Shown piece after piece: positions 1 to 5,883 of a stretch of DNA of 6,770 nucleotides. The first letter of the stretch is position 1. Each line of letters starts with the position of its first letter. The stretch comes from Holosporales bacterium (GTDB lineage Bacteria > Pseudomonadota > Alphaproteobacteria > UBA3830 > JAIRMZ01). The position numbers and the translations under genes are program-made. The DNA is taken from NCBI GenBank assembly GCA_031273665.1, contig JAISRK010000089.1, forward strand, positions 1 to 6,770. The letters are read 5' to 3'. The notes under the pieces were generated by a model. That model worked only from the letters and a program-made list of their open reading frames with translations, made no database searches and was not told the origin of the DNA.

Positions 1-360
1 CGCTTTCCAAAGGCGTATTGGATCGCCGGTGGCCGCCCGAAAGAGGATGGCATCGCTGCACTCGCCCCGCTTTTCTCCTCCATCAAGAAGGCTTTTCTCA
101 TTGGAGAAGCAGCAGTACCCTTTTCGCGCATTTTGGAAGAAGCACATGTGCCTTTCGAAATTGTGCATACGTTGGACCGTGCTGTCCAAGCCGCTTTTCT
201 GGAGGCTCGCACCTGTGCGACCCCGGCAACGCCACAAGTCGTGATGCTCTCTCCAGCATGCGCAAGTTTTGACCAATTCCATGATTTCGAGGAGCGAGGC
301 ATGTTCTTCAAACAGTGTGTTCAACAGATACGGGAAGCATCGTATGACGTTTGCGCGTAG
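1..360 (+). CDS. murD: UDP-N-acetylmuramoyl-L-alanine--D-glutamate ligase, C-terminal part (5' truncated by window)
   Basis: MurD is a cytoplasmic ATP-dependent ligase that adds D-glutamate to UDP-MurNAc-L-Ala. Only the last 119 residues are visible, read in frame from base 1 to the TAG at 358-360. They make up most of the C-terminal Mur ligase domain. Visible family marks are IAGGRPKEDGI at window residues 8-18, the AFLIGEAA segment at about 31-38, the SPACASFDQF motif at 84-93 and DFEERG at 95-100. The last two form the D-Glu-binding and domain-closing region of MurD and separate it from MurC, MurE and MurF. The ATP P-loop and UDP-binding domain lie upstream of the window. The 3' end overlaps the ftsW start by 17 nt. 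No defect is seen in the visible part. Confidence 0.96.
   Translation, partial: RFPKAYWIAGGRPKEDGIAALAPLFSSIKKAFLIGEAAVPFSRILEEAHVPFEIVHTLDRAVQAAFLEARTCATPATPQVVMLSPACASFDQFHDFEERGMFFKQCVQQIREASYDVCA
332..337 (+). promoter_or_regulatory. ribosome binding site supporting ftsW start at 344
   Basis: GGGAAG lies 6 nt before the ATG at 344, inside the end of murD. It is a moderate Shine-Dalgarno match. It supports this start over the in-frame ATGs at 269 and 281, which lie deep inside the conserved murD C-terminus and would add residues unlike FtsW N-termini. Confidence 0.5.
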
Positions 361-1465
361 CGATGGCAGCGTACTCTCCCAGTGGTGGTGGACAGTAGAT
401 CGCTGGTTATTGGCAACGTTTGTCTTGCTTCTCCTTTGTGGTGCTGTTTTTACGATGGCAGCAACACCTGCCGTTGCGATGCGCCTGGAACTGCATCGGT
501 TTTATTTTGTGTACTACCATCTCATGTATGCGGCAATTTCAGGAGTTGTGCTGGTCGGCACTTCTCTGCTCTCCTTACGCGGCACACGTCGCTTGTCCGT
601 GGTGCTCTTTTTGTCGATGTTGGTGCTGATGATGTTGGTCCCGTTTTTTGGCTTCAATGTCAAAGGCGCTAAAAGATGGATTCAGTTTTCCAGCTTCTCC
701 CTGCAACCATCGGAATTCATGAAGCCCTCTTTTGCTATTCTGACCGCGTGGATGCTTTCTGAAAAGCACGTGATCTCTACCTTTCCTGGCAACAGAATTG
801 CGATGGGACTGTGCGTGGTTTTTGTCGGATTGCTGATGGTACAGCCAGATCTGGGAACGGCGTGTATTGTCTTTTGCGTTTGGTTTGCGCAACTTTTTGT
901 GAATGGACTGCCATTCTTACTTGTTGGTGTTGTGGGCATGATCGCGGCATGTGGACTGGCAGGATCCTATTTTTTATTTCCGCACGTCTCCAATCGCATA
1001 GATCGTTTTTTCAATTCCGCTGTTGGCGATCATTACCAAATCGAAAAATCTTTGGAAGCATTTAGTAACGGCAGAGTTTTGGGAGTTGGCCCCGGGGAAG
1101 GCACGATTAAGCGCTCTCTCCCCGATGCGCATGCCGATTTTATCTTTTCGGTTATCGGGGAAGAGTTCGGATTTGTGCTTTGTATGTTTCTGGTAGCGTT
1201 GTACACGTTTATCGTGCTTCGAGGACTTTCTATTGCTTTCCGAGAGAAAAATTCCTTTGTCGTCTTGTCGTTAGTCGGTCTTTTGGGAGAATTCGGTCTT
1301 CAAACGTTCATTAACATGGCATCGACCCTGTACTTGGTCCCCACGAAGGGAACAACTCTTCCCTTTATAAGTTATGGCGGATCTTCTATGGTAGCGACAA
1401 GCATTGGCATGGGCATGGTGCTAGCCCTAACGCGACACCGAGCTTTAGGGGAAAAGGAGGAATAA
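344..1465 (+). CDS. ftsW: FtsW, septal peptidoglycan glycosyltransferase (SEDS family)
   Basis: FtsW is the SEDS-family polymerase that, with a class B PBP (FtsI), polymerises lipid II into glycan strands at the division septum in the inner membrane. The product is 373 residues from the ATG at 344. A short polar N-terminus (1-18) is followed by about ten hydrophobic segments, roughly from 20-40 to 345-365. SEDS signatures are visible: QPSEFMKP at 121-128, QPDLGT at 167-172, and YQIEKSLEAF at 231-240. The large extracytoplasmic loop ends in SLPDAHADFIFSVIGEEFG at 258-276; Asp265 sits at the position of the proposed catalytic Asp (E. coli D297). The C-terminal PFISYGGSSM is at 340-349. The PDAHADFIF wording and dcw position favour FtsW over RodA. 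The start lies inside murD (17 nt overlap), and the stop is 2 nt before murG. The in-frame ATG at 269 would give 398 residues but is less likely. Confidence 0.95.
   Translation: MTFARSDGSVLSQWWWTVDRWLLATFVLLLLCGAVFTMAATPAVAMRLELHRFYFVYYHLMYAAISGVVLVGTSLLSLRGTRRLSVVLFLSMLVLMMLVPFFGFNVKGAKRWIQFSSFSLQPSEFMKPSFAILTAWMLSEKHVISTFPGNRIAMGLCVVFVGLLMVQPDLGTACIVFCVWFAQLFVNGLPFLLVGVVGMIAACGLAGSYFLFPHVSNRIDRFFNSAVGDHYQIEKSLEAFSNGRVLGVGPGEGTIKRSLPDAHADFIFSVIGEEFGFVLCMFLVALYTFIVLRGLSIAFREKNSFVVLSLVGLLGEFGLQTFINMASTLYLVPTKGTTLPFISYGGSSMVATSIGMGMVLALTRHRALGEKEE
1455..1460 (+). promoter_or_regulatory. strong Shine-Dalgarno for murG
   Basis: AGGAGG lies 7 nt before the ATG at 1468 and overlaps the last codons of ftsW (stop at 1463-1465). 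It is a perfect core Shine-Dalgarno match and the strongest in the window, suggesting murG is initiated efficiently rather than depending only on coupling from ftsW. Confidence 0.8.
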
Positions 1466-1467
1466 AA

Positions 1468-2556
1468 ATGCATGCAGATGTATCGTTCCGAGATAAGATT
1501 GTCCTTTGTGCCGCAGGAACAGGAGGACATATTTTCCCGGCGTTGTCTGTCTTCACTGCCCTTGAGAGAGAAAGCCCCATTCTCCTCACCGACCCCAGAG
1601 GAGCCGCTTATTGCGAGCATATTCCCCCCTCCTCAAAAATGGTATTGGCCATAGAACGTGGCACATTAACGTCGTTAAAGAGCGTAGGGCTCTTTATTCA
1701 ACAGTCTTTCGAAAATGCCCGTTTTCTATGTAGTGCTTGGCGAAAAAATCGTCCCAGCATTGTCGTCGGATTCGGAGGACGTGCGACGCTTGTTCCCTTG
1801 CTCTTGGCGTGGATCATGCGCATACCGACGCTGATTCACGAACAAAATGCGGTGATGGGACGTGCTAACAGGGTATTGTCTTATATCGTAAAGCGTATTG
1901 CTCTTTCGTTCCCAGAAACGCGGCGATGTCCTCGCCTAGGGAAAAGACAGCATACCGGTATGCCGATACGCGCTGAATTTTTAGGACGTTCTCTTACCCC
2001 CTTAAAAAAACAAGAAAATATTCGTCTTTGCGTTTTCGGGGGAAGCCAAGGAGCCCGCGTATTCTCCTCTGTCGTTCCTCGCGCCCTGGTTCTGCTGCCA
2101 GAAGTACTCCGCAAGCAATTGTTTGTTTCCCAACAAGTGCAGGAAGACGACTTACCGTTTGTCGAAGCGTTTTACACGTTGCACAACATTCCCCATGAGC
2201 TGTTTTGCTTTTCAGAGCATATCGTCAGCGTCATCCAAGGCGCGCATTTGGCGATTTGTCGGGCGGGTGCGTCCTCTCTCGCTGAGCTTGCCGCATTGGG
2301 ATGTCCGACACTGATGGTACCATATCCCAGCGCTTTAGATGCGCATCAACAAGAGAACGCGCGTTTTTATACCGACCATCGGGCGGGATGGTGCATGTCG
2401 GAAGGCGATTTTTCTCCGCGGTCTTGTGCCGATTTTCTGAAGGAGCATTTAGAAGATATCTCTGTTCTTGAGAATGCGGGAAAAGCCATGCATACTGTGG
2501 CAGAAGTGAATGCGACAGAGGCGTTTGTCTCTGTTATCATGTCCTTAAAACACTAA
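1468..2556 (+). CDS. murG: UDP-N-acetylglucosamine--N-acetylmuramyl-(pentapeptide) pyrophosphoryl-undecaprenol GlcNAc transferase
   Basis: MurG transfers GlcNAc from UDP-GlcNAc to lipid I to form lipid II at the inner face of the cytoplasmic membrane (GT28 family, GT-B fold). The protein is 362 residues, normal for the family. The N-terminal domain carries GTGGHIFPAL at 17-26 (lipid I and diphosphate loop), GFGG at 101-104 and HEQNAVMGRANR at 124-135. The TGMPIR element at 163-168 corresponds to the usual GNPVR-like linker. The C-terminal UDP-GlcNAc domain has GGSQGA at 191-196, CRAGASSLAEL at 264-274 with Glu273 placed to bind the ribose, and DAHQQENA at 291-298. Unusual points are Arg-Ala-Thr at 105-107, where a Tyr-Pro-Ser type sequence is common, and Met165-Pro166 in place of Asn-Pro. 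All core glycine loops are intact. It sits between ftsW (2 nt gap) and murC (12 nt gap). Confidence 0.96.
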   Translation: MHADVSFRDKIVLCAAGTGGHIFPALSVFTALERESPILLTDPRGAAYCEHIPPSSKMVLAIERGTLTSLKSVGLFIQQSFENARFLCSAWRKNRPSIVVGFGGRATLVPLLLAWIMRIPTLIHEQNAVMGRANRVLSYIVKRIALSFPETRRCPRLGKRQHTGMPIRAEFLGRSLTPLKKQENIRLCVFGGSQGARVFSSVVPRALVLLPEVLRKQLFVSQQVQEDDLPFVEAFYTLHNIPHELFCFSEHIVSVIQGAHLAICRAGASSLAELAALGCPTLMVPYPSALDAHQQENARFYTDHRAGWCMSEGDFSPRSCADFLKEHLEDISVLENAGKAMHTVAEVNATEAFVSVIMSLKH

Positions 2557-2557
2557 C

Positions 2558-2563
2558 GAGGGA
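2558..2563 (+). promoter_or_regulatory. Shine-Dalgarno for murC
   Basis: GAGGGA lies 5 nt before the ATG at 2569, in the 12-nt gap after the murG stop. This gap is the longest non-coding stretch in the window. The start codon is followed immediately by a six-G run (2571-2576), so a second purine-rich segment lies just inside the gene. Confidence 0.7.
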
Positions 2564-2568
2564 TTGAT

Positions 2569-4014
2569 ATGGGGGGATTCCCAACGACTGTTGGTCCTAT
2601 TCACTTTATCGGAATAGGGGGCATAGGCATGAGTGGCATTGCAGAAGTTATGCACAATCTTGGGTATTGTGTACAAGGCTGCGATATAGATGAAAACGCC
2701 AATGTACGACGGTTAAAGCGCTCAGGAATATCGGTCTCCATCGGTCACAGTATCGAGCATGTCCAGGACGTAGCGGCCATCGTCGTTTCCTCCGCTGTCA
2801 CGCACAAGAACGCAGAGGTTGATCAAGCCCGCGCTTTAGGGATACCAGTCGTGCGTCGTGCAGAAATGCTAGGAGAACTCATGCGTCTGCGTCACGCCAT
2901 CGCTGTCGCGGGAAGCCATGGCAAAACAACAACGACATCCTTAGCCGCCGCTCTTCTTGACCAAGCGGGACTAGACCCCACGGTCGTCAACGGTGGAATC
3001 ATCAACGCGTACGGTAGCAATGCCCGTCTTGGCACAGGCGAGTGGATCGTCGTAGAAGCAGATGAATCGGATGGTTCTTTCACCAAATTACCCGCCACAG
3101 TATGCATTGTCACGAATATCGATCCAGAACACATCGATCATTTCGCCAATTATGAGGCGCTCATTGACGCTTTTGCGCAATTTATCTCTAACATCCCCTT
3201 TTATGGGGCCGCGATTCTATGCGCGGATCATCCTGTAGTGGCGTCTCTTGCGCGTCAGACAACAGACCGGCGAGTCATTACTTACGGCCTGTCTTCTGAC
3301 GCCGATGTCTCTGCAACGTCCTGCTCTTTGGAAAGAGACGGCGTAAGATTTACAGTACATTTTTCAGAAAAATGTCGTGCGAAATACGCCGATCGGTTGG
3401 AGAACGTGGCAGACGCCGCTTGGTCCGATTTTTTCTTGCCGATGGTGGGAAAGCATAATATCCAGAATGCCTTGTCCGTTGTGGCGCTTGCGTTGGAACT
3501 CAAACGCCCCCCAGAAGATGTCCGTTTGGCGTTTCAGTCTTTTATGGGCGTTGGCCGGCGTTTCTCCATTCTTGCTGAGGCTAACCGCACCCGCATTGTC
3601 GATGATTATGGTCATCATCCCATCGAGATTCGCGCGACACTCGAAGCGGCGCGGAGTGTAACTTCCGGAAAATTATGGGCCATTATTCAGCCACATCGCT
3701 ACACGCGCCTTCACAACCTTTTCCGTGAGTTTCTCGATGTGCTGAACCTAGCGGATCGTACTTTTGTAACGCCGCTATATACAGCTGGAGAAACGGCTAT
3801 TAAAGGGGTGAGTAGCTTAGATCTCGTCCAAAAGGCTCAAGAACGGGCACTAGCAGTGGAATACGTGGAGACATTCGAAGATTTGAAAAAAGCTATACTG
3901 CCTCAGCTACAATCTGGTGATACTGTGGTATTTTTAGGCGCTGGGACAATTAGCCAGTGGGCACATACTTTCGCTGAGGCCTTTATGTCGTTGAGCAAAG
4001 CAAAAGACTTATGA
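2569..4014 (+). CDS. murC: UDP-N-acetylmuramate--L-alanine ligase
   Basis: MurC is the cytoplasmic ATP-dependent ligase that adds L-alanine to UDP-MurNAc, the first peptide step. The product is 481 residues, within the usual range. The N-terminal UDP-binding domain opens with FIGIGGIGMSGIAE at 13-26. The central ATPase domain has the P-loop AGSHGKTTTT at 114-123, EADESDGSF at 163-171 and TNIDPEHIDHF at 182-192, then GKHNIQNALS at 294-303. The C-terminal domain has GVGRRF at 327-332, DDYGHHP at 345-351 and QPHRYTR at 374-380, all MurC-specific. The tail LGAGTISQWA at 456-465 resembles the 'LGAG-I-QWA' wording I associate with alphaproteobacterial MurC; Thr460 stands where Asp or Asn is usual. 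The start is well supported by GAGGGA 5 nt upstream. The TGA stop shares an ATGA with the murB start. All catalytic motifs are intact. Confidence 0.97.
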   Translation: MGGFPTTVGPIHFIGIGGIGMSGIAEVMHNLGYCVQGCDIDENANVRRLKRSGISVSIGHSIEHVQDVAAIVVSSAVTHKNAEVDQARALGIPVVRRAEMLGELMRLRHAIAVAGSHGKTTTTSLAAALLDQAGLDPTVVNGGIINAYGSNARLGTGEWIVVEADESDGSFTKLPATVCIVTNIDPEHIDHFANYEALIDAFAQFISNIPFYGAAILCADHPVVASLARQTTDRRVITYGLSSDADVSATSCSLERDGVRFTVHFSEKCRAKYADRLENVADAAWSDFFLPMVGKHNIQNALSVVALALELKRPPEDVRLAFQSFMGVGRRFSILAEANRTRIVDDYGHHPIEIRATLEAARSVTSGKLWAIIQPHRYTRLHNLFREFLDVLNLADRTFVTPLYTAGETAIKGVSSLDLVQKAQERALAVEYVETFEDLKKAILPQLQSGDTVVFLGAGTISQWAHTFAEAFMSLSKAKDL

Positions 4015-4970
4015 CAGAGCTGCTTCAGTACCTTCCTCCCGTGCGCGGGAAAATAGAAGCACATGTTCCGTTGCGAGATATCACGTATCTGCACGTCGGC
4101 GGCAAAGCAGAAGTGTTTTTCGAACCCGCAGATAGCGACGATTTAATTAATTTCTTGCGTAAACGCCCTGCTGTTGTCCCGATCACCGTTCTGGGAGCAG
4201 GATCTAATGTGTTGATCCGCGATGGGGGCGTCCCCGGTGTTGTCATTCATCTTGGTGACTGGTTTAAGCGCATTTTCAAGGAAGGAGTCACTTTCGAAGT
4301 GGGGGGGGGCGTTCTCGTTGCAGACTTTGCAGAAAATGCAGCCCAGCAAGGTGTTTCAGGGTTTGAGTTTCTCTCGACAATGCCAGGAACGATGGGCGGA
4401 GGGATTCCGATAAACGCCGGATGCTTTGGCAGAAACATGAAAGACATCCTCCTAGAAATAGAGGTTGTGGACTTTCAGGGGCATGTCCACTGGGTGCCCG
4501 CTAAGAAAATCGGGCTTACCTACAGAAAGAGCGCTATGCCAAACGATTGGATTATACTGCGCGCTTGGGTCTGCGGGAGCGTACTAGCCCCAAGTCTCAT
4601 TCTCAGAACTATGGATGAATTGCGAGAAACACGCGTGACACAGCAGCCCACTGGTTGTTACACCGCAGGCAGCACGTTCAAAAATCCTGAAGGCAAGAAC
4701 GCCTGGGAGTTGATTAGTGCCGTTGGGTTACGCGGGGTACACCATGGCGGAGCGAGCGTTTCGGAAAAGCATGTGAATTTTCTCTTAAACGACAATCATG
4801 CCACAGCGGAAGACTTAGAAACTTTAGGGGAAATGATCCGTGAGAAAGTCCTTAAAAAAACTGGTGTGGACCTTGAATGGGAAATTGTCCGTCTGGGAAC
4901 GAAAACTCCAACGGTTACTGACTGGGCGCGCTTGATTTCTCAAGAAGAGAGGCGTGATGAAGCGCTGTAA
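4011..4970 (+). CDS. murB: UDP-N-acetylenolpyruvoylglucosamine reductase
   Basis: MurB is the cytoplasmic FAD enzyme that uses NADPH to reduce UDP-GlcNAc-enolpyruvate to UDP-MurNAc, the substrate of the neighbouring MurC. The 319 residues fit the short type II form. The FAD-binding domain shows TYLHVGGKAE at 25-34, LGAGSNVLIRDGG at 61-73, and a PGTMGGGIPINAG loop at 125-137. The substrate domain has LTYRKS at 169-174 (Arg172), AGSTFKNP at 219-226 with proton-donor Ser221 and Lys224, SEKHVNFLLN at 251-260, and LEWEIVRLG at 288-296 with Glu291 as the expected third catalytic residue. The FAD loop is atypical: Thr-Met before PGT and Ile-Pro-Ile before NAG, where many type II enzymes have Gly-Ile and a hydrophobic-X-Met triplet. 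No good Shine-Dalgarno precedes the ATG at 4011; the ATGA overlap with murC implies translational coupling. A nine-G run lies at 4301-4309. Confidence 0.95.
   Translation: MTELLQYLPPVRGKIEAHVPLRDITYLHVGGKAEVFFEPADSDDLINFLRKRPAVVPITVLGAGSNVLIRDGGVPGVVIHLGDWFKRIFKEGVTFEVGGGVLVADFAENAAQQGVSGFEFLSTMPGTMGGGIPINAGCFGRNMKDILLEIEVVDFQGHVHWVPAKKIGLTYRKSAMPNDWIILRAWVCGSVLAPSLILRTMDELRETRVTQQPTGCYTAGSTFKNPEGKNAWELISAVGLRGVHHGGASVSEKHVNFLLNDNHATAEDLETLGEMIREKVLKKTGVDLEWEIVRLGTKTPTVTDWARLISQEERRDEAL
4301..4309 (+). repeat. nine-G homopolymer inside murB
   Basis: Nine consecutive G follow the T at 4300 and end at the C at 4310. In frame they complete Val97 and encode Gly98-Gly99 plus the first two bases of Gly100. 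It is the longest single-base run I noticed in the window. A gain or loss of one G would shift murB out of frame, so it is a potential slippage or sequencing-error site. The frame given here is intact. Confidence 0.9.
4947..4952 (+). promoter_or_regulatory. ribosome binding site that helps decide the ddl start
   Basis: GAGAGG, inside the 3' end of murB, lies 4 nt before the ATG at 4957 but only 1 nt before the in-frame GTG at 4954. The spacing is short but workable only for the ATG, so the ATG is chosen. Confidence 0.5.
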
Positions 4971-5883
4971 GCGTGTTGTTGTCCTGAACGGCGGCACAAG
5001 CTCTGAGCGAGAAGTATCCCTCGTTTCTGGGGCGGCATACGTGAAGGCCCTTAAAGAGCTTGGACACACGGTACAGGTTGTCGACGCACAGGATAACGAC
5101 TGGATCGCACGCATACGGGTTTTTGCACCGCATGTGGTGATCAATGCGCTCCATGGCACCCCTGGAGAAGATGGCACTGTTCAAGGCATTCTGGAGCTTC
5201 TCGGGATTCCTTATTCGCACTGCGGTGTCATGACATCAGCAATCGCCATGGACAAAGAGATGTCCAAAGCCGTTTTTCGAGACGCGGGTATTCCTGTTCC
5301 CGAAGGAATGGTGCTCTCTTGGGATAAAGTCATCCATGGGGATCCTTTCCCTCGTCCTTTTATCTTGAAACCTCTTCGTGAAGGATCCAGTGTCGGCGTG
5401 CATATTGTGACGGACACAACCGATTTATCGGCGCTTCGAAAAACATGGCGCTTTGGAGAACGCATTCTGTTAGAGGAATACATCCCCGGTAGAGAGTTGG
5501 TTGTCAGCGTTTTTCCAGACAAAGCTCTAGGCATTCTGGAAATCGTTCCCCAGCATGCCTTCTATGATTACGAAACGAAATACACAGACGGGCTTGCACA
5601 GCATATTCTGAACCCGACGTTGCCAGAAGATGTTCGACAACGGACGCTCATCTACGCGCGTCAGGCATATGATGCGTTGAAATGTCGGGGTGCAGTCCGC
5701 GTGGATTTGCGTTACAATTCGGAAGCTTCTGCGCCTCATGACATATTCGTGCTGGAGCTGAATACGCAATCTGGCATGACGCCGACATCGTTGTTACCCG
5801 ATCAAGCTCGTCATGCGGGAATGATGTTTAACGAGCTTGTGCAATGGACGCTAGATCAAGCGCGGTGTGATAAAAATGATTAG
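4957..5883 (+). CDS. ddl: D-alanine--D-alanine ligase
   Basis: Ddl is a cytoplasmic ATP-grasp enzyme that joins two D-alanines. The dipeptide is added by MurF to complete the pentapeptide precursor. The 308-residue product matches the DdlB length. The N-terminal domain has NGGTSSEREVSLVSG at 11-25; Glu17 matches E. coli DdlB Glu15. HGTPGEDGTVQG is at 66-77. The ATP-grasp part has FILKPLREGSSVGV at 135-148, where the serines include the equivalent of E. coli Ser150. The omega loop is YDYETKYTDG at 203-212, whose Tyr matches Tyr216 of DdlB and predicts D-Ala-D-Ala rather than D-Ala-D-Lac. The C-terminal metal and substrate motif is LELNTQSGMTPTSLLP at 266-281; Ser272 replaces the near-universal Pro of NT-PGMT. 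The gene overlaps murB by 14 nt and ftsQ by 8 nt. The in-frame GTG at 4954 would add one residue. Confidence 0.96.
   Translation: MKRCKRVVVLNGGTSSEREVSLVSGAAYVKALKELGHTVQVVDAQDNDWIARIRVFAPHVVINALHGTPGEDGTVQGILELLGIPYSHCGVMTSAIAMDKEMSKAVFRDAGIPVPEGMVLSWDKVIHGDPFPRPFILKPLREGSSVGVHIVTDTTDLSALRKTWRFGERILLEEYIPGRELVVSVFPDKALGILEIVPQHAFYDYETKYTDGLAQHILNPTLPEDVRQRTLIYARQAYDALKCRGAVRVDLRYNSEASAPHDIFVLELNTQSGMTPTSLLPDQARHAGMMFNELVQWTLDQARCDKND

Noticed and set aside
269..343. Upstream in-frame start for ftsW adding 25 residues
   Set aside because: The region encodes the conserved SPACASFDQF-DFEERG end of murD in another frame, the added residues do not resemble an FtsW N-terminus, and the ATG at 344 has a moderate Shine-Dalgarno at good spacing.
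575..892. 105-codon open frame on the minus strand opposite ftsW
   Set aside because: It is antisense to the strongly conserved membrane core of ftsW, its product is a low-complexity His/Gln/Arg/Lys-rich string with no family resemblance, and no ribosome site was noted. It is a shadow of ftsW codon use.
2004..2010. Slippery-looking A AAA AAA heptamer in murG
   Set aside because: It is in the phase needed for -1 frameshifting, but the -1 frame stops at 2196-2198 with no meaningful product and loses the UDP-GlcNAc domain. I saw no obvious stimulatory hairpin. Likely a plain Lys-Lys stretch.
3894..3899. TATACT as a possible -10 box inside murC ahead of murB
   Set aside because: No -35-like hexamer lies 16-18 nt upstream and there is no TGn extension; the nearby TTGAAA is far too close. 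The same applies to the TATACT at 4554-4559 in murB.
4824..5177. 117-codon minus-strand open frame across the murB/ddl junction
   Set aside because: It runs opposite two well-conserved genes, has no recognisable motif, and its existence is explained by codon bias of the plus-strand genes.
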